Shown one piece after another: positions 50,897 through 59,972 of a DNA stretch of 64,000 nucleotides. The notes beneath the pieces are model-generated. The model was given only the letters and a program-made list of their open reading frames with translations. It did no database searches and was not told the origin of the DNA. The stretch is from Streptomyces sp. S.PNR 29 (GTDB lineage: Bacteria; Actinomycetota; Actinomycetes; Streptomycetales; Streptomycetaceae), in NCBI RefSeq assembly GCF_030386795.1, contig NZ_JANUQM010000021.1:62001-126000 (forward strand). The letters are read 5' to 3'. The translations under genes and the position numbers were made by a program. Position 1 is the stretch's first letter. Every line of letters starts with the position of its first letter.

Positions 50897-52207
50897 ATGA
50901 ACAGGCCCCAGGGATGGTCCGACGACAACCGCGGCACCCCGTACGGACGCGGCAGCGCAAGCCCGCAGCCCGAGGGCGCGCGCGTCATGCGGCAGGTCCG
51001 CCGCGGTCCGGCGGCGCCGCCCGGCGCGGGCCCGTACGGCGGCGGGGTGCCGCCACAGCCGTCGTACGTGGACGGCCGTGGGTACGACGCCTACGGCGAC
51101 ACCGCCGCCGACGGATACGACAGCGGCTACAACACGGGCCAGGTCTACGGCGGGGGCCGCAGAGGCGGCGGCTTCGTGCCCAATGACAACGACCCGGATC
51201 CGCACCTCCAGCAGTACCGGGCCCGGCCCAACTGGCGCCGCCGTATCAAGGTGACGGCGATCACCGTGGTGACGGTGCTGGTCGCCACCACCATCGGCAC
51301 CTACTTCTGGGCCGACTCCAAGCTCAACCGCGAGGTCGACCTGTCGAAGGTCATCGACCGTCCGTCGGCGGGCGAGGGCACGAACTACCTGATCGTCGGC
51401 TCCGACAGCCGGGCCGGGCTGTCCGACGAGCAGAAGAAGAACCTGCACACCGGGTCCGCGGAGGGCAAGCGCACGGACTCGATGATGATCCTGCACGTCG
51501 GTGACAACGGCGACACGCTGATCTCCCTGCCCCGCGACTCCAACGTGGAGATCCCGACGTACAAGGGCTCCGACTCGGGCAAGACCTACCCGGGCACCGG
51601 CCGTCAGGTGAAGCTGAACGCGGCCTATGCCGAGGACGGCCCCGAACTGCTGGTCCGCACGGTCGAGTTCAACACCGGTCTGCACATCGACCACTACGTG
51701 GAGATCGGCTTCGCCGGCTTCGCGAACATCGTGGACGCGGTCGGCGGTGTCGAGATCGACATCCCGCAGGACATCAAGGACACCAAGTCCGGCGCGGACT
51801 TCAAGAAGGGCAAGCAGACCCTGGACGGCGAGCAGGCACTCGCCTTCGTCCGCACCCGGTACGCGCTGGCGGGCTCCGACCTGGACCGTACGAAGAACCA
51901 GCAGAAGTTCCTCAATGCCCTGGCCAACCAGGTCGCGACCCCGAGCACCGTGCTCAACCCCTTCAAGCTGTACCCGACGATGGGCGCGGGCCTGGACTCG
52001 CTGATCGTCGACAAGGACATGGGCCTGTGGGACCTGGCGTCCATGTTCTGGGCGATGAAGAGCGTCAACGGCGGCGACGGCAAGTCGATGAACATGCCCA
52101 TCTCGGGCAACGCCCCGAACGGCAACCTCCAGTGGGACTCCGCCAAGGTCAAGACCCTGGTGAGCCAGCTGAACAGCGACGAGAAGGTCACCGTCTCCGG
52201 CAACTGA
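50897..52207 (+). CDS. LCP (LytR-CpsA-Psr) family protein 1
   Basis: A 436-residue membrane protein. The cytoplasmic Gly/Tyr-rich N-terminus (1-112) precedes one membrane helix (about 115-138) and the LCP domain (about 155-330). LCP landmarks: VGSDSRAG, RTDSMMILHV, LPRDSNVEIP (catalytic Arg), KLNAAYAEDGPELLVRTVE, DHYVEIGFAGF and ALAFVRTRYALAGSDLDR. LCP enzymes attach lipid-linked glycopolymers to peptidoglycan. Unlike the other six LCP genes to the right, it lacks a LytR_C domain and is on the plus strand. It ends at a strong terminator. Confidence 0.92.
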   Translation: MNRPQGWSDDNRGTPYGRGSASPQPEGARVMRQVRRGPAAPPGAGPYGGGVPPQPSYVDGRGYDAYGDTAADGYDSGYNTGQVYGGGRRGGGFVPNDNDPDPHLQQYRARPNWRRRIKVTAITVVTVLVATTIGTYFWADSKLNREVDLSKVIDRPSAGEGTNYLIVGSDSRAGLSDEQKKNLHTGSAEGKRTDSMMILHVGDNGDTLISLPRDSNVEIPTYKGSDSGKTYPGTGRQVKLNAAYAEDGPELLVRTVEFNTGLHIDHYVEIGFAGFANIVDAVGGVEIDIPQDIKDTKSGADFKKGKQTLDGEQALAFVRTRYALAGSDLDRTKNQQKFLNALANQVATPSTVLNPFKLYPTMGAGLDSLIVDKDMGLWDLASMFWAMKSVNGGDGKSMNMPISGNAPNGNLQWDSAKVKTLVSQLNSDEKVTVSGN

Positions 52208-52221
52208 CCGGCGTACCAAGA

Positions 52222-52251
52222 CCGAGGGCACCCCTGCCGGGGTGCCCTCGG
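52222..52251. terminator. 13-bp hairpin between LCP1 and the copper-storage gene
   Basis: CCGAGGGCACCCC-TGCC-GGGGTGCCCTCGG, perfectly paired, between convergent genes. Confidence 0.9.
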
Positions 52252-52267
52252 CGCTGCCGGGCGGGAG

Positions 52268-52627
52268 TCACATCGTGGCGCCCGTCATCGTGCGGCAGCT
52301 CTCGGCGCAGCGGCGACAGGCCTCGGCACAGCGCATCATCTGCGGGTCGTCCGGCATGGACATACACGCCTCGGCGCACATGTCACAGGCCCTGGCGCAC
52401 ATCGCGCACATCTCGGCCGACATGGGGGAGCGGCGCATCATCATGTCCGCGCACATGCGCGTCGTCTCGGCGCAGTCCATCAGTGCGCGCATGATCTGCA
52501 TCTGGTCCTGGCCGCCCCGCTGCAGGCAGGAGCTCATGGTCTCCTCGCACGCGGTGTGGCAGGCCATGCACGCCTGGACGCAGTCCTGCATTTCCTTGCT
52601 CAGCGGGGTCATGGCGGCGGGCTGCAT
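52268..52627 (-). CDS. Four-helix-bundle copper-storage-like protein (DUF326/Csp)
   Basis: A 119-residue cytosolic protein with 16 cysteines in CxxxC-type pairs along helical stretches (DCVQACMACHTACEE, MCAMCARACDMCAEAC, RCAEACRRCAESC), and 15 or so methionines. This is the pattern of Csp copper-storage proteins, whose Cys-lined bundle binds many Cu(I) ions. No signal peptide, so it matches the cytosolic Csp3 type. AAGGAGG precedes the ATG. It complements the copper operon at 42.7-47.0 kb. Monocistronic. Confidence 0.88.
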   Translation of the reverse strand: MQPAAMTPLSKEMQDCVQACMACHTACEETMSSCLQRGGQDQMQIMRALMDCAETTRMCADMMMRRSPMSAEMCAMCARACDMCAEACMSMPDDPQMMRCAEACRRCAESCRTMTGATM

Positions 52628-52742
52628 GGTGACCTCCTTGGCCTTGGAGCGGTGGGACCGCGGCTCGGCCCCACCCTTCCGTGGTACGCCCGTCGGCCCG
52701 CGACCGCCACAGGGCGGAAGGGGAGAATCCGTGTGGGCGGGC

Positions 52743-53567
52743 CTACGGCTTCCGGCCCACACCGCCGAACTGGGTGACGTCGACGATCTCCTCCTCCGCG
52801 GCGTCGGGGCGCCAGCGTGAGCAGGAGACGACGCCGGGTTCGAGGAGTTCCACCCGGTCGAAGAGGCGGAGCAGCTCCGCGCGGCTGCGCAGGGTCATCG
52901 GGGCCGAGCCGTTGGCGTTCCAGTAGTCCACCGCCGTGGTCATGGCCTCCCCGTCGACCTCCGTCGTGGGGTGTGTGATGACCAGGTAGCTGCCGGAGGG
53001 CACGGCGTCCAGCAGCCGGTGCACGATGGCGACGGCCTCGTCGGTGTCCAGCACGAAGTTCAGGACGCCCAGCATGGTGATCGCGACGGGCCGGTCGAAG
53101 TCCAGGACGCGTGCGGCGCCCGCGAGGACCGCCTCCGGGTCGTGCACGTCCGCCTCGATGTAGTCGGTGACCCCCTCGGGCGTGCTGGTGAGCAGCGCGT
53201 GGGCGTGCGTGAGGACGAGGGGGTCGTTGTCGACGTACACGATCCGGGACGAGGGGTCGATGCGCTGGGCGAGCTCGTGGGTGTTGTCGGCGGTCGGGAG
53301 CCCGGTGCCGATGTCCAGGAACTGGCGTACGCCCGCCTCCTGACCCACCAGCCGTACCGCGCGGGCCAGGAACTGGCGGTCGGCGCGGGCCGAGCGGGGC
53401 AGCGCGGGCACGAAGGAGAGGATCTGGTCGCCGACCTCCTGGTCGACCGGGTAGTTGTCCTTGCCGCCCAGCCAGTAGTTCCAGATCCGGGCCGAGTGGG
53501 ACACGTCGGTGCGCAGCCGGGCCACGCGGGCGACGCCTTCATCGGGGGAGGCGGTGAGGTCGGACAT
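52743..53567 (-). CDS. SAM-dependent methyltransferase, DUF574 type
   Basis: A 274-residue protein of the actinobacterial S-adenosyl methyltransferase family (DUF574). Its hallmarks are ARIWNYWLGGKDNYPVDQ near 25, the SAM loop FLDIGTGLPTADNTHE, and VYVDNDPLVLTHA. Substrate is unknown; the family is expanded in Streptomyces. AAGGAG lies 10 bases before the ATG at 53567. The gene sits between a copper-storage gene and an LCP gene with no obvious functional link. Confidence 0.85.
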   Translation of the reverse strand: MSDLTASPDEGVARVARLRTDVSHSARIWNYWLGGKDNYPVDQEVGDQILSFVPALPRSARADRQFLARAVRLVGQEAGVRQFLDIGTGLPTADNTHELAQRIDPSSRIVYVDNDPLVLTHAHALLTSTPEGVTDYIEADVHDPEAVLAGAARVLDFDRPVAITMLGVLNFVLDTDEAVAIVHRLLDAVPSGSYLVITHPTTEVDGEAMTTAVDYWNANGSAPMTLRSRAELLRLFDRVELLEPGVVSCSRWRPDAAEEEIVDVTQFGGVGRKP

Positions 53568-53746
53568 GGCGTCTGGTCTCCTTCGGACAGCACCGGTCGA
53601 TATGTGCCACAACCTAGACACAAGTCCTGGCCCATGTCGGCCACTTGGCCAATTTCGCACGCCGCACTGCCGCCCGCACTGCCGCCCGCACCCCCGCCCG
53701 GACTGTCGCCGGACTGTGCGGTCTGTGGCCGGGTGGTCCGGACGCC

Positions 53747-55252
53747 TCAGCCGCACACCGCCTCGTCGCCCCGCATGACCCCGCTCTCGCTCTGCGCCGG
53801 CTCCGCCGCCCGCACCTTCCGCACCTGCCGGAAGTCGGACCCCACGATGACCTTCAGCGTGGGCCCCAGACCCTTCACCGTCCGCAGCTCACTGCCGGGC
53901 AGGGCCGCCGCGAGGGACTTGGCCGAGCGGTCCCAGCGGGGGTCGTGGGCGACGACGGTGCGCCGTACGCCGTGCTCCTTGGCGTTCACCGCCATCCCGG
54001 TCGTGCGGAATCCGGTGGCCGCCAGCTGCCGGTCCACCCGCTTGCCCAGCCCTGCCGTGTCCGTCCCGTTCTCCACCTGGACGCGGATCTGCTGCGGGTC
54101 CACCCCGACCGGCAGGCCCTTGGGCCGCGGCTGGTGCGGAGCGAGCGGCCGGTCCTCGCGCACGGCCCGGAAAAGGCGGCCGGCTTTCTTCCTGTCCCAC
54201 TTCAGCGTCGATCCGACGCCCTTCACGGCGTATCCCATCTGCCCGATGGGCACGGTCGTGAACTCCGAGGAGGAGGGCGAGAAGTTCCGCATCGCCCGCC
54301 CCAGGGCCAGCAGTTCGTCCGTGCCGAACCCCTTGTCGGCCCGCACCGAGCCCAGCGCCGCCCGCGTCACGTCCCGGAACCTCATCGGGTTCAGCAGGAC
54401 CCCGGAGGAGGTCGCCCGGTCGATGAGCGACGCCATGAAGCGCTGCTGCCGCTTCATCCGGCCGAGGTCGGAGGCGCCGTCGAGGTGCCGGGCCCGGACG
54501 TACTGCAGTGCCTGCCCGCCCATCAGCCGGTGCGTGCCGGCCGGCAGGTCGAGCCCGGTGTAGGTGTCCTTCAGCGGCCGGGCGGTGCAGATCCGCACGC
54601 CGCCGAGCACGTCCACCGTCTTCATGAAGCTGGTGAAGTCGATCTCCAGATAGTGGTCGATCTTCACCCGGGTCATGTGCTCGACGGTCCGCACGGTCAG
54701 CTGGGGCCCGCCCTCCGCGTACGCCGCGTTGAGCTTGATCGGGTGCCCGCCGTGCCGCCTGCCCGTGGTGCGGTCGGTGTGCGCGGGCGTCACGGCGTAC
54801 GAGTCGCGCGGCAGGCTGACCACGCTGGCCCGCTCCCGGTCCGCCGAGATGTGCACGATCATGATCGTGTCGGTGCAGTGGCAGGGCGCGCCGCCCAGCC
54901 GGTACTTCCGCCGCAGCTGTTCGCTGACCTTGTCGCGTCCGTCGGTGCCGACCAGCAGCACGTTCATGCCGTGCCCCGCCTGTGGCCGGTTCTTCATGTC
55001 CTTGAAGGGGTCGACCCGCGTGATGTCCGCGTCCAGGCTGCTCATCACCGCGTGCCCGATCCCCGCCGAGGCGAGCACCACCACGGACAGCGTGGTCACC
55101 GCCCGCATGGCCAGGCGCGGCCTCTTCCGCCGTACGGGCGGCCGCGGTGCCCGGCGGGGCGGCTGCGGGCGGCGCTGTGGCGAGCCGGGGGAGCGGGGCG
55201 GCGTGGGCAAGGAGGACACCTCCGCGAGAGCCGTACGTGGGATCGTGAGCAC
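53747..55252 (-). CDS. LCP family protein 2, with LytR_C domain
   Basis: A 501-residue protein. A proline/arginine-rich cytoplasmic tail precedes a membrane helix (about 45-65). The LCP domain (about 85-300) has LLVGTDGRD, DTIMIVHIS, SLPRDSYAV, KLNAAYAEGGPQLTVRTVE and ALQYVRARHLDGASDLGR. A LytR_C-like domain closes the protein (about 390-480, VQVENGTDTAGLG). The start is uncertain: GTG at 55252 gives the longest plausible tail but has no ribosome site, and 55219 (GTG) is possible. Divergent from the glycosyltransferase gene by 84 bp. Confidence 0.88.
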   Translation of the reverse strand: MLTIPRTALAEVSSLPTPPRSPGSPQRRPQPPRRAPRPPVRRKRPRLAMRAVTTLSVVVLASAGIGHAVMSSLDADITRVDPFKDMKNRPQAGHGMNVLLVGTDGRDKVSEQLRRKYRLGGAPCHCTDTIMIVHISADRERASVVSLPRDSYAVTPAHTDRTTGRRHGGHPIKLNAAYAEGGPQLTVRTVEHMTRVKIDHYLEIDFTSFMKTVDVLGGVRICTARPLKDTYTGLDLPAGTHRLMGGQALQYVRARHLDGASDLGRMKRQQRFMASLIDRATSSGVLLNPMRFRDVTRAALGSVRADKGFGTDELLALGRAMRNFSPSSSEFTTVPIGQMGYAVKGVGSTLKWDRKKAGRLFRAVREDRPLAPHQPRPKGLPVGVDPQQIRVQVENGTDTAGLGKRVDRQLAATGFRTTGMAVNAKEHGVRRTVVAHDPRWDRSAKSLAAALPGSELRTVKGLGPTLKVIVGSDFRQVRKVRAAEPAQSESGVMRGDEAVCG

Positions 55253-55336
55253 CGTAGGCCCATACGATCTGCGGACCGGGGCAGCGGCCCCTGCGGCGCG
55301 CACCGGTGTCCCCCGTTCGCGGTAACGTGAGGACCG

Positions 55337-56374
55337 ATGAACGCCAACTCCGACGTGCAGCTCCCCGCCGTTTCCGTGATCATGCCTGTCCTCAACGAGG
55401 AACGGCATCTGCGGGGAGCCGTCCAAGCGATCCTCGCGCAGGAGTACGCCGGCGAGATGGAGGTCGTGATCGCCCTCGGTCCGTCCACGGACCGCACGGA
55501 CGAGATCGCCGCCGAACTCGTACGCGAAGACCCGCGCGTGCACACCGTGCCGAACCCCACCGGCCGTACGCCCGCCGCCCTCAACGCCGCGATCAAGGCC
55601 TCCCGCCATCCGATCGTCGTCCGCGTCGACGGGCACGGCATGCTGTCGCCGAACTACATAGCGACGGCCGTACGGCTGCTGGAGGAGACCGGCGCGCAGA
55701 ACGTCGGCGGCATCATGCACGCCGAGGGCGAGAACGACTGGGAGCACGCGGTCGCCGCCGCCATGACCTCGAAGATCGGCGTCGGCAACGCGGCCTTCCA
55801 CACCGGCGGCCAGGCGGGTCCCGCGGAGACGGTGTACCTCGGTGTCTTCCGGCGCGAGGCGCTGGAGCAGCAGGGCGGCTACAACGAGGAGTTCATCCGC
55901 GCCCAGGACTGGGAGCTCAACTTCCGTATCCGTGAGGCCGGCGGACTGATCTGGTTCTCGCCGGAGCTGAGGGTGTCGTACCGGCCGCGGCCCTCGGTGA
56001 AGGCGCTGGCCAAGCAGTACAAGGACTACGGCCGCTGGCGGCATGTCGTCGCCCGCTACCACGAGGGCTCGATCAATCTGCGCTACCTCGCCCCGCCGAC
56101 GGCGGTGTGCGCCATCGCGGCCGGGACCGTGGTCGGCGCGGCCCTCACCCCGTGGGGCTTCGTCGTACCCGGCGGTTATCTCGCGGCGATCGTCCTCGGG
56201 TCCGTCCCTGCGGGCAGGGGGCTGCCGCTGAGGGCGCGGCTGCGGATCCCCGTGGCACTGGCGACCATGCACCTTTGCTGGGGCTGGGGTTTTCTGACCA
56301 GCCCGCGTTCGCTGGCCCGCAAGGTCATCGCGAGCCGGCGGCCCGCGGTCCGCGCGGACGCCGCCGCGGGGTGA
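55337..56374 (+). CDS. Family 2 glycosyltransferase, membrane-associated
   Basis: A 345-residue enzyme. The GT-A domain (about 10-235) has VSVIMPVLNEERHL, an RVDGHG metal site where DxD is expected, and QDWELNFRIREAGG as the acceptor ED-like loop. Two or three C-terminal membrane helices follow (about 255-320). It transfers a sugar from a nucleotide donor to a lipid or polymer acceptor. Its place among LCP genes suggests it builds or primes the glycopolymer that they attach. GAGGAC precedes the ATG. It ends 3 bp from the convergent LCP3 gene. Confidence 0.87.
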   Translation: MNANSDVQLPAVSVIMPVLNEERHLRGAVQAILAQEYAGEMEVVIALGPSTDRTDEIAAELVREDPRVHTVPNPTGRTPAALNAAIKASRHPIVVRVDGHGMLSPNYIATAVRLLEETGAQNVGGIMHAEGENDWEHAVAAAMTSKIGVGNAAFHTGGQAGPAETVYLGVFRREALEQQGGYNEEFIRAQDWELNFRIREAGGLIWFSPELRVSYRPRPSVKALAKQYKDYGRWRHVVARYHEGSINLRYLAPPTAVCAIAAGTVVGAALTPWGFVVPGGYLAAIVLGSVPAGRGLPLRARLRIPVALATMHLCWGWGFLTSPRSLARKVIASRRPAVRADAAAG

Positions 56375-56377
56375 GCG

Positions 56378-57988
56378 TCAGGACCAGGTGAACGCCGGGT
56401 TCACGTGCATGCAGGCCTTGTCGTCGGCGCCGTTGAGCGCCTCGGCCGACTCGGGGGTCCTGTTGTCCTCCTTGGGCGCCTTGTAGGCCTTGCCGGTACG
56501 CCAGTCGGCGCCCACGACGAGGGTGACCCCGGAGACGTTCGTGGACCGCTCCACCGAACTCAGCGGGATCCCCAGGGCCTTGGCGACCGCCTGGGCGTCG
56601 CCTTCCAGTTCGGCGCTCGGGTAGCGGACGACCGTCCTGTCCTCGCTCAGGGACGTGCTGCGGTCGGCGACCGCCTGGGTGAAGCCCTTGTCCAGCAGGA
56701 TCCCGGCCACGTCGCCCGCGCGCCCGCGGGCCGCGCCGAGGGCGTCGGTGCGGGTGCCGTTGACGACCTGGACCGCGATCTCGTCGTCGCCGGCCGCCGG
56801 GTCGTCCGAGGCCTTCTCCTCGGTCTTCTTCGCGTCCTTGCCGTCCAGCGCGATGTCCTCCCGCACCAGCCGGAACAGCTTTTCGGCGTCCTCGGTGGGT
56901 TCCACACGCGCTCCCACGTACCGGTTCGGCATCGTGGTCATGGTGATGCGCTCCGGCTGCACCTCGCGCAGCTCGGTGCTGAGGTCGTAGAGCTTCTTCA
57001 CGGTGTCGAGACCGGGGTCGACCGTGAGGGCCTCGGTGGCCTTCTCGACGAGTTTGCGCAGCTTGTTCGGGCTGCTCAGGGTGGCGTTCTCGCGCAGCTG
57101 ACGGACCATGGAGTTCATGTACATGTGCTGCGCCTTGGCGCGGGCGAGGTCGCTGCCGTCCTCGAAGCCGTAGCGGGTGCGCAGCCACTGCAGGGCCTGC
57201 TCGCCCTTCACGGGGTGCGTGCCCTTCTTCAGCTTCAGCCCGGAGCCGTGGCCCTGGCTGTCGCGGGAGTGGATGTTGGCGTCCACGCACACCGGGACCC
57301 CGCCGATGGCGTCCGCCATGGACACCACGCCCGCGAAGTCGACCATCATGAAGTGGTCGATGTGGATGCCGGTGAGCTTTTCCCAGGTGGCCACCGTGCA
57401 GCCGGGACCGCCGTGGCCGAGGCTCTGGTTCGTCATCGTCCGCCCGTCGCTCGCCGGGTAGACCTTCCCGTCGTCCGGGTCGGTGCACTTCGGGATCCTG
57501 ACGAGGGTGTCGCGCGGCATGCTGATGACCGACATGTTGGTCCGGTCGGCGGACAGGTGCAGCAGCATCTGGACGTCCGCCAGCGGTGTGGAGCCGAAGG
57601 TCTCGCGGGCGCCGCCGAGTTTCTGGTTCTCCTTGGTGTTCCGCGCGTCCGAGCCGATGAGCAGGATGTTCAGCGGGGTCTGGCCCGCGGCGTTGGGCGT
57701 CGGTTCGGCGACCTTGCTGTCGCCCAGGTTCAGCTCTTCCTGCTTGATGTTGTCGTTCAGGTGGCGGTAGTAGAGGTATCCGGCGCCGGCCGTGCCGAGT
57801 ATGAGGACGGCGAGGGTGGCCGCGGACCATCGGAGCGCACGGCGTCCCCGCCGCGGCCCGCGTATGCCGTGCCGGGCGTCGCTCTCGGCCTCCCCGTCGG
57901 GGTCGCCCGGGCCGTCGTCCTGGTCGAGGTCATGACTGTGCCGTACGCGCTGAAGCGTCCCGTCCGCCCGCACACCGTTCTGCGTCAC
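56378..57988 (-). CDS. LCP family protein 3, with LytR_C domain
   Basis: A 536-residue protein. The cytoplasmic tail has the motif GTLQRVRHSH at 11-20, and a membrane helix lies at about 52-73. The LCP domain (about 100-320) has LLIGSDARN, SMPRDTLVRIP, DHFMMVDFAGVV and ALQWLRTRYGFEDGSDLARAKAQHMYMN. A linker and LytR_C domain follow (about 420-510, VQVVNGTRTDALG, VVVGADWRTG-like end). Paralogue of LCP5 over its whole length. GTG at 57988 has GGGAGG eight bases upstream. Second gene of a duplicated two-gene module (with LCP4). Confidence 0.92.
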   Translation of the reverse strand: MTQNGVRADGTLQRVRHSHDLDQDDGPGDPDGEAESDARHGIRGPRRGRRALRWSAATLAVLILGTAGAGYLYYRHLNDNIKQEELNLGDSKVAEPTPNAAGQTPLNILLIGSDARNTKENQKLGGARETFGSTPLADVQMLLHLSADRTNMSVISMPRDTLVRIPKCTDPDDGKVYPASDGRTMTNQSLGHGGPGCTVATWEKLTGIHIDHFMMVDFAGVVSMADAIGGVPVCVDANIHSRDSQGHGSGLKLKKGTHPVKGEQALQWLRTRYGFEDGSDLARAKAQHMYMNSMVRQLRENATLSSPNKLRKLVEKATEALTVDPGLDTVKKLYDLSTELREVQPERITMTTMPNRYVGARVEPTEDAEKLFRLVREDIALDGKDAKKTEEKASDDPAAGDDEIAVQVVNGTRTDALGAARGRAGDVAGILLDKGFTQAVADRSTSLSEDRTVVRYPSAELEGDAQAVAKALGIPLSSVERSTNVSGVTLVVGADWRTGKAYKAPKEDNRTPESAEALNGADDKACMHVNPAFTWS

Positions 57989-58019
57989 TTCCCCGCCCTC
58001 CCCGCCCTCTCGCCCTGGA

Positions 58020-58062
58020 ACAGGCCTGTCGCTCGCCCTGTTAGACGCACGACAGGCCTGTC
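58020..58062 (-). repeat. Paired palindromes between LCP4 and LCP3
   Basis: ACAGGCCTGT (58020-58029) and GACAGGCCTGTC (58051-58062) are each palindromic and also pair with each other (11-bp stem, 18-base loop). The equivalent gap of the sister module has the same arrangement with compensating base changes. Confidence 0.75.
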
Positions 58063-58088
58063 AGTTGCACTACGGGTTCATTACGGGT

Positions 58089-59807
58089 TCAGCCGGCGCA
58101 CTGGACCTTGTCCGCGGTGGACTTGTCGATGTCCGGCGTCTTCGCCGAGGAGCCGTCGAGTTTCACCCCGGCGCCCTTGAAGTCCTCGCCCAGAGTGAGC
58201 GTCATCGTGGGCAGTCCCTGCGAGTTGGTCACGCTCTCGCCGGGCTTCATCGCGGAGCCGGACAGACCCAGGATGTCGGCGAGCCGGCGTGCCTGGTCGG
58301 CCTGGTCGGGGGCGTACTCCAGCGTCGTCCTGTTCAGCGTCCTGGGCGCGTTGCCGGCGTTCTCGGACTTGGTCACGCCCTCGTCGTTCTGCAGCCAGTA
58401 CAGGGTCTCCTGTGCGCTGCCGGGCGGGGCGCCGCCGTTGAGGATGCGCACGCGCACCTCGGAGGCCGGGGCCTTGGTGCCTTTCAGACGGGCGGCGACG
58501 GCAGCCGCTTCCTTCTTCTTCTGCTGCTTGACCTCGGTGAACGAGATGTCGTTCTTGATCATGTCGAAGACCTGGGGAGCCGCCGACTCGTCGAGGACGA
58601 CCGTCGCCTTGACCGTCTCGGCGGGGTTGTCGACGACCGGGACCGTGGTGAACGTGATGTTCTTCGTCGGCACCTTCTTCAGCTCCAGGGCGATGTCCTT
58701 GAGCGTGCCGACCTTGCCGATGGCCTTGTCCACGGTCAGCGCCTCGGTGGCGGCCTCGGCCAGCTTCAGCAGCTTCGTCGGGCTGGTGAGGGTGTCGCTG
58801 GAGGACATCTTGCGCATCAGCGAGCCCAGGAACTGCTGCTGCACCTTGATGCGGTCCAGGTCACCGCTGTTGCCGAAGCTCTTGCGGGTGCGGAGGAAGG
58901 CGAGCGCCTGCTCGCCCTCGACCGTCGACTCGCCGGCGGGCAGCTTGAGCTTGGACTGCTTGTCGTCGACGGCCTTCTCCACGCACACCTCGACGCCCTC
59001 CACCGCCGTCGTCAGGGTCTTGACCGCGTTGAAGTCGGCCATCATGAAGTGGTCGGGCGCGATGCCGGTGGCTTCCTTCACCGTGCGCATGGTGCAGCCC
59101 GCGTCCCGGCCGTTCTCGCCGAGGCTCCGGTTGAAGCGCACGCCCTGCAGCCCCGGTACGACCTTCTGAGAGCCGTCCTCCAGCGTCGTCGGGCAGTCGG
59201 GGATGTCCACGATCAGGTCCCGGGGGATGCTGAGCGCGGTCGCGTTCGAGCGGTCCTCGGCGACGTGCAGCAGGATCGTGGTGTCGGCGTGCCCGGAGCT
59301 GCCCTTGTCGCCGTAGCCCTCGTTGCCCGCGCCGGTGCGTTTGTCGGTGCCGATGATCAGGATGTTGAAGGCCTCGTCCTTGCGGAAGCTGCTCTGGCCC
59401 GCGCTGCCGACGTCCGTCGTCTTGACGTTGCCCTCAAGGTGCTTGAGATAGAAGTAGCCGGCCGTGCCGGTGGCGACCAGGACGAACGCCATGGTGCCGC
59501 CGGTCCACAGCACGACCTTCTTCGCCCTCGACTTCTGCTTCGCCGGCCGGCGGCCGCGCCGCCCCGGCAGCGGCTCCTCGGCGGCGGGACGGCGCCGGCG
59601 CTGAGGCGGGACCTCGCGGCCGGGGGCTGCCGTACGGCCCCGCCCCGCGCCGCCCGCCCGGGGGGCGGGCGGTGTGCGGGGTCCGGGAACGGACGACTGC
59701 GGTGCGGAAGAGGACAGCCGCAGCTCGTATTCACCGGTGTTCGGATTGATCACCCACTGGTCTGCGGGGTCGACGTTGTCCGCCCGCCCACGGCCTTGCG
59801 CGTCCAC
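58089..59807 (-). CDS. LCP family protein 4, with LytR_C domain
   Basis: A 572-residue protein. It opens with the motif DAQGRGRADNVDPADQW at 2-18 followed by NPNTGEYELRL, then a basic/proline-rich tail, a membrane helix (about 100-120) and the LCP domain (about 140-355; IIGTDKRTG, SIPRDLIVDIP, DHFMMADFNAVK, ALAFLRTRKSFGNSGDLDRIKVQQQ). LytR_C lies at about 450-560 (VRILNGGAPPGSAQ). GTG at 59807 is chosen because the sister gene LCP6 starts at the same motif; upstream, a one-base insertion relative to LCP6 puts the earlier codons out of frame. First gene of a duplicated module. Confidence 0.9.
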   Translation of the reverse strand: MDAQGRGRADNVDPADQWVINPNTGEYELRLSSSAPQSSVPGPRTPPAPRAGGAGRGRTAAPGREVPPQRRRRPAAEEPLPGRRGRRPAKQKSRAKKVVLWTGGTMAFVLVATGTAGYFYLKHLEGNVKTTDVGSAGQSSFRKDEAFNILIIGTDKRTGAGNEGYGDKGSSGHADTTILLHVAEDRSNATALSIPRDLIVDIPDCPTTLEDGSQKVVPGLQGVRFNRSLGENGRDAGCTMRTVKEATGIAPDHFMMADFNAVKTLTTAVEGVEVCVEKAVDDKQSKLKLPAGESTVEGEQALAFLRTRKSFGNSGDLDRIKVQQQFLGSLMRKMSSSDTLTSPTKLLKLAEAATEALTVDKAIGKVGTLKDIALELKKVPTKNITFTTVPVVDNPAETVKATVVLDESAAPQVFDMIKNDISFTEVKQQKKKEAAAVAARLKGTKAPASEVRVRILNGGAPPGSAQETLYWLQNDEGVTKSENAGNAPRTLNRTTLEYAPDQADQARRLADILGLSGSAMKPGESVTNSQGLPTMTLTLGEDFKGAGVKLDGSSAKTPDIDKSTADKVQCAG

Positions 59808-59890
59808 GATTGTCCGAATCCTCCGTCGGGGCCACGCGGCGCCAGGGCGGGCCGCGGTGTGGGGCACTGGATCGTTCACAATATCCGCCC

Positions 59891-59919
59891 AGTTGAGCGT
59901 CGAGTGGCGCCAGTGACAA
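59891..59919 (-). promoter_or_regulatory. Promoter of the LCP4-LCP3 module
   Basis: Minus-strand TTGTCA (59919-59914), 17 bp, TCAACT (59896-59891). The same hexamers and spacing occur before LCP6 in a conserved block of about 100 bp; predicted leader about 77 nt. Confidence 0.6.
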
Positions 59920-59972
59920 ATTGGCCGTCCCTACAACCGGGCAATACGTCCCAATTCCATGAACGGAACGGA

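Noticed and set aside
53645..53710. Tandem GCACTGCCGCCC repeats upstream of the methyltransferase gene
   Set aside because: Only two or three short imperfect copies of a simple GC-rich word, close to expectation for this composition.
59807..59850. Frameshift making LCP4 a pseudogene
   Set aside because: The one-base difference from LCP6 lies upstream of the conserved DAQGRGRADN start motif, so the protein is unaffected if translation begins at 59807.
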